Part shown: positions 10,190 to 20,525 of the stretch, one piece after another
Numbering within the stretch: position 1 is the stretch's first letter
How the letters are laid out: every line of letters begins with the position of its first letter
Source of the DNA: Euprymna scolopes
Lineage: Eukaryota; Mollusca; Cephalopoda; Sepiida; Sepiolidae
Reading direction: 5' to 3'
Length of the DNA stretch: 39,861 nucleotides
Assembly (NCBI GenBank): GCA_024364805.1
Contig: CM044497.1
Coordinates: 16,358,838-16,398,698 of the forward strand
Made by a program: the position numbers and the translations under genes
Notes under the pieces: generated by a model
Database searches by the model: none
Told to the model about the DNA's origin: nothing
What the model saw: the letters and a program-made list of their open reading frames with translations, nothing else

Positions 10190-10830
10190 TACATGCTGGT
10201 CACCACTTATCAAGGCCCAGAGGCCACTCGGGGATAAGGGTTATTGCGTGTACAGTAATAAATGGGATAATATCGTAGTAATCGTTAGTATTGGAGATTT
10301 GATAAAGTGTCTTACTGAAGGGGACGGTTCATCAGAGATTTGTTTATGTTGGACTTGACATCCAAGTTGTAGTCAAGTGGGAAACAGGCAAACGGAACAG
10401 AGTTCCACAGGCATGCACTTCTAAGAAAGAAGCTTTGTTCATGGAATCTACCTTTTGATTTAGGCACAGATAAAGAGTGGGGAAAATTATTGACAGTGGT
10501 TTCAGCTAGACGGTTGTTTATCGTGAAAGATTGACGAGGGGGGACCAAAAATTGGAGCTCAGACGAGCACTTGCCATGGAAGTAACGATAAAACAAAGAC
10601 AGGCTCGCAACGTCTGTTCTGTGGGAAAGAGGTTACAGGGAAGAGAAAATGGTCTCCCCCACTAAGCCACGAAGTCTATTTTGTACTCTGCCAAGGCAGG
10701 ATAGGCTGTTTTAAGCAGCTTCTGACCAGAGATGACAGCAGTACTCCATCCTTGGGCGTACTTGAGAATTGCATCAGTTTTATGTATGCGCGTTGCAAAT
10801 TCCATCTTAAACAAATCACAATGCTTCCTG
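10190..10830 (-). pseudogene. LINE reverse transcriptase C-terminal remnant (Jockey/CR1-type)
   Basis: The minus strand carries a frame-broken copy of the C-terminal tail seen after the RT domain in Jockey/CR1-superfamily LINEs. In order: an upstream block (about 10700-10800) resembling the region after the palm, then FYRYFHGKCSSEL (about 10555-10593), LVPPRQSF (about 10525-10548), SFFLRSACLWNSVPFA (about 10397-10445), and a final Asn/Lys-rich tail. The order and the LWN-P motif match that family. The catalytic RT motifs are absent, so this is a short 3' fragment. The open part from 10596 to 10312 is 94 codons and ends with LMNRPLQ. The family call is from recognition, not from a search. Confidence 0.65.
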
Positions 10831-10859
10831 ATCACATCTCTTAGTTCTTTTAAAGACTA

Positions 10860-11060
10860 AAAAACAGTTTATCACGTGTGCATGTTACACTGACCTATAC
10901 GTGTTTGCAAGGTCAAGCCATACTACCAACAAATCGTTTTTCTGTTTTCTGGATTTCATTCCATACGGAAAAGGCATGTAAAAATATCCAGGAATTCAAG
11001 GAACCCCTTCGTTCTGATTTAGTTCATCGATATAGTCATTTTCTGTTACAACTATTATGA
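10860..11060 (-). pseudogene. LINE RT fragment with motif A
   Basis: On the minus strand the complement of about 10893-10940 encodes NDLLVVWLDLANTYRSV. This closely resembles the RT palm motif A block VVWLDLANAYGSVPH of several non-LTR retrotransposons. It lies only about 60 bp from the C-terminal remnant at 10190-10830, too close for an intact RT. The two pieces are therefore either one internally deleted element or two different LINEs. Sequence upstream on the minus strand (to about 12060) is Lys/Asn/Glu-rich and may be a decayed N-terminal part, but no motif supports this. Confidence 0.45.
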
Positions 11061-11249
11061 TTCTCTATGCAAATACTCTGTACGAGAGTTTTCTGTTGCT
11101 GTATAATAAGGTTTGAATGGCGTAGTGCTTTTGATACCGCGTCGTTTTGGAGAGAAATTCTTTCTGCTATGCACAATCTTTCGGTGAAATTTCTTGTCCT
11201 TCAACTTTCTCCGATTAACAAAAAAAAATCTATTCTCAGTTATCAACTT

Positions 11250-12100
11250 TTATTTAAAAAATTTTTAAAAGGCAACATAGTTCTCTGATGTACTCTTTAC
11301 TCTAAAATTCATTGCATTACTTCTTTGTTTCTCAATTCTTCAATATGGAATTTTCTCTCTGGCGCCATATTTTCTTTATGCTATTGATCTTTGACAATAT
11401 TTCCTGATGCGTGGATCTGCGTGTGTTTTTTTTTTCAAGCATTCCTGTCTTAATTGTTTCGAACATTCTAACTTTTACTTTTTGCTTTAATCAAATGAAC
11501 TTTTGTCGAACCTGTTTGAATTCTTAAGGACACATTTTTTCTCTTTTTCGTTCTGCTCTTTTCCTTCAGCAACAGATTTCTGTGTTTCATCACTGTTGGT
11601 TCATATCGCACTTTTAATACTTCTTGTTCATGTTCTTCGAATTAGATCCCTCTGATCTTAAGTTTTTTCTTTTCACTTTTAACTTTATTGACTTTTTTGT
11701 CTTGTTATCGTTAGTCTCTCATATTTTATTTTTTAAATTGACTTGTTTTTCTCTTTATTTTATATATTATGCAAGTAACTCGTTGTTGATTTTATTTTTC
11801 CCACTGGGTTATTCATGTCGTTGTCAGATTTATTCATCCACTTTTGCCCACTTTTTTGACTACTTTTTGGGTATAGTCTTAATCATTTTCTTATATTTAT
11901 GAATTAAGGTGTTCTTTCTACTATCGTTTGAATCGCGAGGAATTATTCTTACTATTTCACATTCTGTTGATGTTGAGTCGCTGAGTAATTTTTTTATTGT
12001 AGTTCTAACACCTTTAAAGAATCGTTTGAACTATTTCGATTATTTACTCTACTTTTCCCATTTTTATTGTTATACTAGACTACGTAACCCGCTGGATCAG
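11250..12100. other. Unassigned pyrimidine-rich stretch
   Basis: No gene was recognised. The base bias (T/C-rich plus strand) is the same as in 8096-10170. The open frames here (for example 11624-11902 plus) are Phe/Leu-rich translations of T-rich DNA and lack family motifs. Confidence 0.4.
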
Positions 12101-12735
12101 TATATAATATCATATAGTATATGATATTGTATATAGTATACGATATAGTATATAATATCATATAGTATATGATATTATATATAGTATATCATATTATATA
12201 TAGTATATAGAATATGATATAGTATATAATATATGATATAGTATATAATATGATATAGTATATGCTATATTATATAGTATATGATATAATATATAATATC
12301 ATATAGTATATGATATAATATATAGTATATGATACAGTATATAATATATGATATAGTATATAATATCATATATAGTATATCATATATAGTATATATTATA
12401 TATAGTATATAATACTTTATATAGTAGTTAGTATATGATATAGTATATAATATATTATATAGTATATAATACATGATATAAAAAGTATAAAATATGTGTA
12501 AAATATATAATATAAAATAATATAAAATAATATAACATATATATATATTATATAATATATAATATATAGTGTATAATATCATATATAGTATATAGCATAT
12601 GATATAGTATATAATATGATATAGTATATAATATGATATAGTATATAATATATGATATATTATATGATATGATATAGTATATGATATAGTATATACTGTA
12701 TGATATAGTATATATATCATATAGTATATCAGTAT
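12100..12735. repeat. AT palindromic satellite (TATAGTATATGATA-type)
   Basis: About 630 bp are built almost only from TATAGTATA, TATGATA and TAATATCATA steps. The motif ATATAGTATATGATAT recurs every 15-35 bp with small changes. The units are near self-complementary, so each strand can fold on itself. The 151-codon minus-strand frame (12265-12720) is an Ile/Tyr/Leu translation of the repeat and not a gene. Confidence 0.9.
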
Positions 12736-13270
12736 ATATAGTTGGAGCTAGCTATGGAATATGGAGTGTACAGAATTAATATGTCAAATGCATCTGAATT
12801 AATGGAAAAATGAGCGAAAATTAATGTATGCGCGAAAACAATACGAAATACATTGAATAATAAAGGTTGTAACATCATTGTTCTTAGATTAATTGAAATT
12901 AATTCATAGTATAAGAGGGGTGTAATCTTATGATAAAAATGGAAAAATGTGATAAGAAAAAATACAAGGAGGGAGTGTGTATCTTTGGTAGAGAGAGTTT
13001 GGCCATCTTAGTTTTTTGTGTGTAAACAGCTTTAAAATATAAATAATTAAGTAATATTTAATGGTGAGACCTGTTCGAAGAAAATCATGTCCAAAACTAA
13101 ATGTTTTAACTTATTCCATGTTTTAATCTAATGAAGTATATTGCGCTTCTGTTTAGATACCTTAAACATAATTGCGTTTAACTAAGTTCTATTCAATTTA
13201 CAAGTATTCTATGAAAAAAAGAACTCCATATTCAATAAACAAGTAAGGATAATAAAATAGTAAAAACATT
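12736..13270. other. AT-rich spacer, nothing recognised
   Basis: There is no gene, tRNA or repeated family that I can identify between the satellite and the LINE. Confidence 0.5.
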
Positions 13271-13273
13271 GAA

Positions 13274-16200
13274 TTGGATGTAAAAAAATTAATTCCCCCT
13301 ATATCTTCAAACCATCAGAATGAATCAACGTCATCTATAAGTTCAAATACACGCTGTGAGAGTGTAACTCCTATAATAACAAAAGAAAAACAGTGGTTAC
13401 GTCGGTTACCTCGGGTACACAACGACCACGCTATCCCGTCGCCTTACCATGCATAATGTAGAATCTAGTGCTACATTACAACATTTACCGAAAAACATAA
13501 CTGCCGAAGTTAGAGGAATTTTAGTCAGCGCACTGCAGCTGTCTGGGTATCCAATATCGCAGTCGAAAAAAAAAGAATGTAGAACAATTTTTATCTTGGG
13601 TCTTCGAATAGACGCACAGTTCGAGATAGTGACTCAGTGCCAGAGCGAAAAACAGTCCTCATCTCTCTTGAACTAAAATTATATAATATTAGAATGGTGG
13701 CTCTTAGCGAAACTCGACTAGCAAATGTGTCACAAATGACTGAAATGAAAAGTGGATACGATTATATCTGGAGTGGTAAAAAAGAAACTGAACCTCACCA
13801 GTCATGTGTGGGTTTTGCTATTAAATCTTCCTTTATTCGCAATCTTTCTTTTCTACCCATGGATGTATCAGATAAAATTAGTAAACTGATTTGGAGTTGG
13901 AGCATAGTACAAGTAGAGCTCTTGTAAGTTGCTATGCTCCAATTTTGAACAATCCTGAACAAGACAAGGATACCTTTTACAACCAACTTCCAAATGTTAT
14001 ATCTTGCATTCGGCATACGAACAAAATCATCCTGATGGGCGATATCAATGCTAGGGTTGGAAATGATTGTCAGTCATGGAGTGGTGTTTTGGGTTCTCAT
14101 GGTACCGGCTTTGTGAATGCAAAATGCAAATGGGCTCTGCCTTCTTTCTTTTTGTGAAGAATATGGTTTAGGCATAACAAACGCTTAAGTCCAGCATCCA
14201 CGACCAAAATATTGGCATTTGTTAGATGATATGATGACAAAACAAAACCGGACGTGAATGACTTTAGTATAACAAGGTCATTTCACACCTGTTACCTTTC
14301 GGATCATGCCCAACTTCGAAGCAAAGTGAAACTGCATCTATATCACAGGATGGTGAAGAAGTGTCAAATCCCAAAAGGCATAAACACACTTCCACATAAA
14401 TGTGTTGAAGAACGACTAAGACTTGAAGAAAGCATGGCTGTAGCACTTAACTCAGTGGACATAAACTTCGGACATTGAATCACCCTGGAAGGCTTTACGG
14501 GAGGCTGCGCATGCCAACTCTCTTGAGATACTTGGTCTACCTAAGCAACAGGACTGGTTCGACAACAACAATGATGGAATACAGGAGCTTATTCAAGGGA
14601 CGCACAGTTCTTATAAGGTATGAATAGAAGATAAGAACTCCTCAGGAAAAAAGAAGGCATACACTAGTTGTAAATCCCAAATTTAGATAGCCTTAAGAGC
14701 GATGAAAGAGGCATAGTGGTCCCAAAAGGTTACCTCTCTGCAAGAAATTTTTGACAGAAAGGATCCAAACGCATTCTATGACGACATGAAAAGAGTATTT
14801 GGTAATTAAGAAAATGGTGTCTTTCTCTACTGATATCCTGAAAAGATGTAAAGAACACTTTGATTTCGTCTTGAAAAATGCCTCCTCTACCAATGAAGAT
14901 ATGCTTTATTCAATATCTCAGTGACCTGATATCCCGGAGCTCTCGTTTGAATAGACATTGCAGGAGGGTTTGAGAGCTATTAAGCAAATTTTTGCTGAAA
15001 AATCACTGATCAAAGATATTATCTCACCAGGAATTTTCAAATACGAAGGATCAACACTGGCTAAGAAGCTTCTGCGCTTATTTATTGAGATTTAGAGACA
15101 TGGGATGGTCCCACAAGACTTTAAAGTCAATCCATTCACCATCTGTGTGAAAATAAAGGCAACAAAAATATGTGAGAATCGTCGGGGAATTTTTCTATTG
15201 TCTCTGACTGGAAAAATCTTGACTGATTTTGAATTGATAGTTGATGACATCTACCCTGAATGTCAGTGTGGCTTTCGTGCAGGTCGCGGCACCTTTGATA
15301 TGATTTTCTCCTTAGGGTAGGTTCTTGAGAAGGTTCGCAATAAGAATCAGGGGTTGTATGTGGTGTTCGTGGACCAAACGAAGGCGTTTGATACAGTGAA
15401 CGGCGCTGTTTTGTGGAAAATTTTGAGGAAAGCAGGAATACCAGTGAATATGTTGAATATGATGGGATGAAGGCCGAGGTGTCGAATGGTGAATCACCAG
15501 ATTCCTTTCGGCACAAAACAATGTTATGTTATGGTCCCTGTTCTTTTCGCTCTCTACTTTTCTGTCATGCTAATGCATGCATTTGCAGAGGTGGAAGATG
15601 GCGTTTAACTCCAATTCAGAATAAGTGAAGGTCTTTTTAACCACCAACGGCGAAGACTCGGACAAGGACCAGCATAATCCGGGGTCTGATGTTTGCTAAC
15701 ACTGTAACTCTGGTGGCAATTTCTTGAAGAAGCTGGGCCCCTAGTGGGTAGGCTCTCTTCTGCTTGCTAAGCTTTCGGTCGTACCATCAGCATAAATAAT
15801 GGAGGTTGTTTACCAGCCTGCACCCAGACAAGGCGTGAAACAAAACACACCTGTACACAGGGTCCCTGAGGTACCAATACATGTTGATGGGACTGAACTG
15901 AAGTGAAGAATTTTAACTATTTTGGTAGTAACGTTAATTCAAGTAAAACTTTGGATGAGAAAATTATCAATAGAATTGCAAAAGCGTCTAGTGCAAACTT
16001 TGGAATGACATGGGTATTTGTCTTCAGACAAAAATACAAATGTACAATGTTATCGTTCTCACTGATTTTCTTTATGGATCGGAGTCATGGATCCTGTATC
16101 GTAGACACATTCAGCAGCTGAACGTTATTCACAAGGGATGTCTTCGAGCAATCTGTGGATTAATCCTTGAGGACAGATTTTTTAATGGTGTGTAGCATTG

Positions 16201-16360
16201 CTGGAATTAGGATATTTCTTCTGAGGACACATTTACGATGGGCTGGTCATGTTTTACGGATGCAAAATGTTAAGATTCTCATGTGCAGTCAGCTTGAAGA
16301 TGGTCACCGGAATGTTAGCCGACTATTCCTCCGATTTAACGATAATAATGATTATTAGGA
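13274..16360 (+). pseudogene. APE/RT LINE relic (RTE-like, CFDP2-type)
   Basis: This is a decayed non-LTR retrotransposon. Its APE-type endonuclease (about 13595-14260) has a PERKTVL block, then VALSETRLA (about 13697-13723), WSGKKE, GVGFAIK-like CVGFAIK (about 13806), SCYAPILNNPEQDKD (about 13930-13972), ILMGDINARVGND (about 14029-14068) and a late SDHAQLRS block (about 14300). The RT (about 14960-15620) shows RHGMVPQDFK (about 15095-15125), ENRRGIFLLSLTGKI (about 15175-15220), ECQCGFRAGRGT (about 15260-15295) and the motif A block VVFVDQTKAFDTVN (about 15361-15402). The FADD catalytic block expected at about 15600-15800 is not present. After it come KNFNYFGSNVNSS (about 15907), LYGSESWILYRRHIQQLN (about 16067-16120) and LRWAGHVLRMQN (about 16234-16270). 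There are many stops and frame changes. The first 300 bp may hold an N-terminal segment that I do not recognise. The clade call is moderate. Confidence 0.8.
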
Positions 16361-16468
16361 AACCCATCTCCTTACTGCTAGGCTTTTGTTCAAATCATGC
16401 TGTGAAATGCGACAGAAAATACTGAAATTATAAGTGTTAATGGTTTTATATTGCCAAACGCACGCATA

Positions 16469-16474
<6 letters not shown>

Positions 16475-16548
<74 letters not shown>
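16475..16548. repeat. (CT)n then (TA)n microsatellite
   Basis: An uninterrupted TC repeat covers about 16473-16500. It passes directly into (TA)n, which ends at the TACTAGC edge of the next element. Confidence 0.95.
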
Positions 16549-16549
<1 letters not shown>

Positions 16550-17335
16550 TAGCAAAAGTACCCGTCGTTGGCGTGGTTCAAAAACAGCCCACAGAAAATG
16601 GACTCTGATTTATGAAAGTATGATAGGTTATGAAAAGGAAGGGTTGTAAAGAGATAGCTGCGAATTTGGGGGTATCAAAACCAAAGCAAAACATGATGAA
16701 AGTAAAAATAAAATAGATAAAGCCCATAATATATTATACCATACCTGTTCACACTGAAACACTTATCACAATATTCTGTGGATCTATATAAAAAACCTTG
16801 TTAAACTTTGTGACATATTTCCATTCTATGGAGGTCAGGTGCGAACGAACCCCCCATAATTTTATTTGTATTATACCATATTTCTTCAAAATGAAACATA
16901 ATTATTAAATTATACTTACGCAGAAAGATATGAAAAGTCTTTAATAAAGTTTGTGCCTATTTCCATTCTATGGAGGCTAGGCGCGAACGCAGGCCCCCAC
17001 AGTTTTATTATACCATCCCTATTTAAGATAAAACATACTTATTAAAGTATTCTTATGTACATCTATATCAAAAACACTTGTAAACTTTTTTTTAATTTTT
17101 TAATTTTTATTTCCATACTGCGTGGTCCAGGCGCGAACACAGACCCCACAATTTTAATGAATTACAGTTCTGCCAGATCAAACATACCCATTCCTGTGTC
17201 TCGATACATCTTCTATCATTATATGAAATCAGTTTTTTAAAATAGTCAACCATATAGGAGCCTATTCGTGACCAGACACACACACACACACACACACATT
17301 CAGCTTTATATTATATATTTATATATATATATATA
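16547..17335 (-). mobile_element. Helentron-like element H3 with three internal tandem modules
   Basis: The left edge TACTAGC (16547-16553) is followed by a GC-containing hairpin-like stretch (about 16561-16580), as in copy H2. The core holds three head-to-tail modules that start with ATTATACCAT-type sequence at about 16733, 16872 and 17008 (periods about 139 and 136). Each contains TATTTCCATTCTATGGAGG followed by GGCGCGAACGCAG-type sequence or a diverged form. The right edge is (CA)n at about 17275-17298, CATTCAGCTTTATA and (TA)n. Edge hairpin plus CTAG, internal tandem modules and an edge microsatellite are the known hallmarks of pearl and DINE-like Helentron derivatives. No coding sequence was found. 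Confidence 0.6.
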
Positions 17336-19900
17336 TGTATATTTATATATATATATATATATAATTTTTATATATTAGCACACACATATATGCATATAGA
17401 TATACAGATATGTGTGGGTGTGGTAATATATAAACATGATTTGTATAGTTCAGCCGGAATCTGTTGGTAATGAACTTCTAGATTAAGGTGAAGCTTAATA
17501 TTCGAATATTTAAATTAGAAGTTCGAATTTTAATAAATACATTTGTAGATACAAGTTTTCTCATACAACATAGGTTGCCACATTGCAGGGATGGGGCAAG
17601 GGTTCGAACTTGGTTCACATTGCTGGACCTATTAGATTTGAGACTCGTTTATGGAGCTTGTCTAAGAGGAAGACACTAGTGATAGATGCACCAGCCCAGA
17701 TGTTGCCACAATGTTGCATGCATGGACGAAGTACATCCTTATAAACATATAAGATTCTCGCTGGTGTATTTTTTAGCACAGTAGATTGATCTCACATTTT
17801 TGCATAATGATGATGACGACGACGACGACGATGACGACGACGACGACGATGATGATGATGAGGATGATGATGAGGATGATGATGATAATCAGAAATAGAA
17901 CATTGGAATAAACGTCTTCTGTATATACAACAACTTAGATTACTACATACATTATCAACCTAATTAATGCAGTGATCAACTCAATAATTACGAGACCAAA
18001 ATAGAAACAAAATTCCGCCAAAGAATGTTAATGAATTCGTTTATAGTAAACGTGCAGAGGTATATAGTTGCTTGTATTTTCTAAAAAAAATAGAGAGAGA
18101 AACTATTTCGTTACGTAAATAATTCGTAGTATTTGGATTATTCACACTGTTGGTCTCGTCATGAGTTTCAGTTTCACAGTGTTTCGATTTAAACTCCAAT
18201 TTTTTTCAAATGTATATTTTCGACAAACTTCCTGGATACTTCAGTAGTTTTACTGGCATATTCTCTCTCTCTTTCTTTCTCTCTCTCTCTCTCTCTCTCT
18301 CAAATATGTACTGAATTAAAAATTTAAACCTCGACTTAAAACAATTAGGTTGCATGCTCTCGTTCCGTCAGCCATAATTATGAGTAGAAATCCTAAATAA
18401 TTCACCTTATCCATACTAATTATGGTATTTCTTATTCTTTATTTTATTTTCCATCTGTGTTTCTCCTTATAAACTGGAGAACAAATTGTTACAGACGATG
18501 TGAAATGATCATTAACAGTAATGTTGTGAGAAACGACCGTAGGACAAGCGATGAGCCACCTCAAAAGCAGATTTCTACATGAAAAAAAATCCGTGGGAGC
18601 ATAAATTAATTATATTCTATAAGCCTCAGCAAATTAACCAGAAGTTTTATCCTGAAAAATATATTTTAGGGCTAAATTTATTGAAGTAATCGATTCGAAT
18701 TAAACTCTTACGATTGGACAATAAAAATAGTGGTGTATTGCTTACAATGCCAAGCTTTACATCTTCATGAGGACCATAAAAAATTGTTGCGGCTTGGCTA
18801 GAATGTATTACCCCTCTTTTATATTTACCAAATATGGTTTCTTCATATGACCATTTATTTGCAGAATAATATCAAGGTTAATAAGTTTTTTTTGGATGAC
18901 ATAAAAAACACATTCGGGAGTTATTTGTCATGAAGTCACCGCACGTAAATGATATTTCAAATTGTAAAAAAGATGTGGAAATACTGGTTTAAAAAATGAT
19001 TCCATATTTTATTTATTACATATAGAATAACACAAGTTTAAAAACTTTATTTCCTATACAATTTTGCACGAACACGCTGAATAGCCTGATCCATTAGATA
19101 TTTTGCATTTTCAAAAAAAAAAAAATGGATACTCATTCTTTTTTTGCAGCAACATGTTTTGTTTGGATTATGCAAAAATGTCCTTTTCTTTTGATTAAGT
19201 TCTGTGTTTGGAAATTTTCCTTGCAAGAATAAATTGATTTTTTGTTTTGTTTTTTTACATATTTATCAGTTACAATTTAATAACTTATTGGCTTCACTAG
19301 AGAAACACAATTAAACTTTAAGCTTACAAAAATATATTATTTACACAAACACATATAAGTTCACATAAAATTATTCTGAATTAAATAATATTTGTAATTT
19401 TTTCAGTCTTATATTTCAATGATATTTTATACGAACAGGTTTACTTTAAGTAAAGATGTTTGTATTTTGTACACCCGTTCGATTGTAGTTTGATTTTCAC
19501 AAATACAATCTATTACTTTATCATTGTTCGGTAATCAGTTGCTTCAACAAAAATTAAGATGACCTCGCATTTTTTATCACAAACTAAATAAATTATTTAG
19601 TTGCTTCACTTTTGTTTCATATTCTCAAATGCAATCATTCAGTTCTCTTCTAATTTTATAATCGATCGCCTGAACAAAAAGTATTGCATTTAAAATATCG
19701 AAATAATATTTATTATATATTGTATCATATTCGCTTTCAAAAGCGGTTTTGAGCTAGTTGCCTTATATAACTGATATAGACAGACTTTAGGGACTGTAAA
19801 AACCTGTTGCATGGGTACGATTCACAAGCTGCAAGATCCAAGCGATGAAGTGCCTTCAATAAGTTTCAGACATTTCTCGTATGGGCACTTTTAATGATAG
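17336..19900. other. AT-rich non-coding stretch with simple repeats
   Basis: No gene was recognised in about 2.5 kb. It holds a (GAC)n/(GAT)n trinucleotide array (about 17807-17888) and a (CT)n tract (about 18261-18302). A frame at 17488-17679 has no recognisable family. The remainder is plain AT-rich DNA with a few homopolymer runs. Confidence 0.6.
17807..17888. repeat. (GAC)n / (GAT)n trinucleotide array
   Basis: GAC repeats with GAT interruptions are followed by GAT repeats with GAG (AGGATGATG) interruptions. It is a simple microsatellite in non-coding surroundings. Confidence 0.95.
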
Positions 19901-19904
19901 CGCA

Positions 19905-20525
19905 CACATGAAAATCTTGTCTCTTTCAGAATTATATCCTCCGGCTGCAATGCACTTCTTCTACCGCTCTATCAACTCATGGACAGACCCATAGAAGTTT
20001 ACATGTGTGCGCGTGTCAATGAACTTCGACACAGTCTTATCCCTCTCTTTAATTGCCTCAAAACGACAGCCTCTAAGGTTTTCCTTGAGCTTAGGGAATA
20101 ATCAGAAGTCACAAGGTCTGAGCAATAGAGACAATGAGGATCCTTTTTGATGCTCATCTTGGTCCAATCGTCTTTGAGAAAGGTGGAGTTGCGGACTGGT
20201 GAATTCGCGTAGATCTTCCACATCGTAAGTTCCTTGCAAATAATCAAACTGTACACTTAATGGTTCTGTAAACACGCAATGGTCCATATCCATCAAACTC
20301 TTTATTTGGCCAATTAACTCTGATGTGTTTAATGTTTTACTTCTTCCACACCTCTCACCATCTCTCACAGATTCCCTGCCTTCCTTGAATCTCTCATGCC
20401 ACTTTAAAACAGATGCTCGATTCTTGTAAGATGGTTCAAAAGCAGCCTGAAGTATATTATACCTTTCTGTAGCATTTTTGTTAAGTTTAAAACAGTTTTT
20501 TTTTTGCATATCGTTCTTCTAAATG
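19905..20525 (-). pseudogene. mariner transposase relic with internal deletion
   Basis: The minus strand starts near 20510 with CFKLNKNATERYNILQAAF and LKWHERFKEGRESV, then GERCGRSKT (about 20335). This is the N-terminal helix-turn-helix domain of Mos1/HsMar-type mariner transposases. The frame continues to SQRRLDQDEHQKGSS (about 20140-20185) and then joins directly to LRPCDF (about 20102-20120), the block that in whole enzymes lies about 180 residues further on (SPDLAPCDFWLFPKL). The rest of the C-terminus follows in shifted frames: KTLEAVVLRQLKR-type sequence, then YGSVHELIER and CIAAGGYNSE (about 19935-19990). The missing middle would have held the first two catalytic aspartates. This is an internally deleted, inactive copy. 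Terminal inverted repeats were not confirmed. Confidence 0.85.

Noticed and set aside
10312-10596. A small host protein gene
   Set aside because: Its sequence order (FYRYFHGKCSSEL, then LWNSVP) is the C-terminal tail of Jockey/CR1-type LINE proteins.
12265-12720. A 151-codon minus-strand frame, the second longest open frame in the window
   Set aside because: It is composed almost only of Ile, Tyr and Leu codons from the AT satellite, which is open in many frames.
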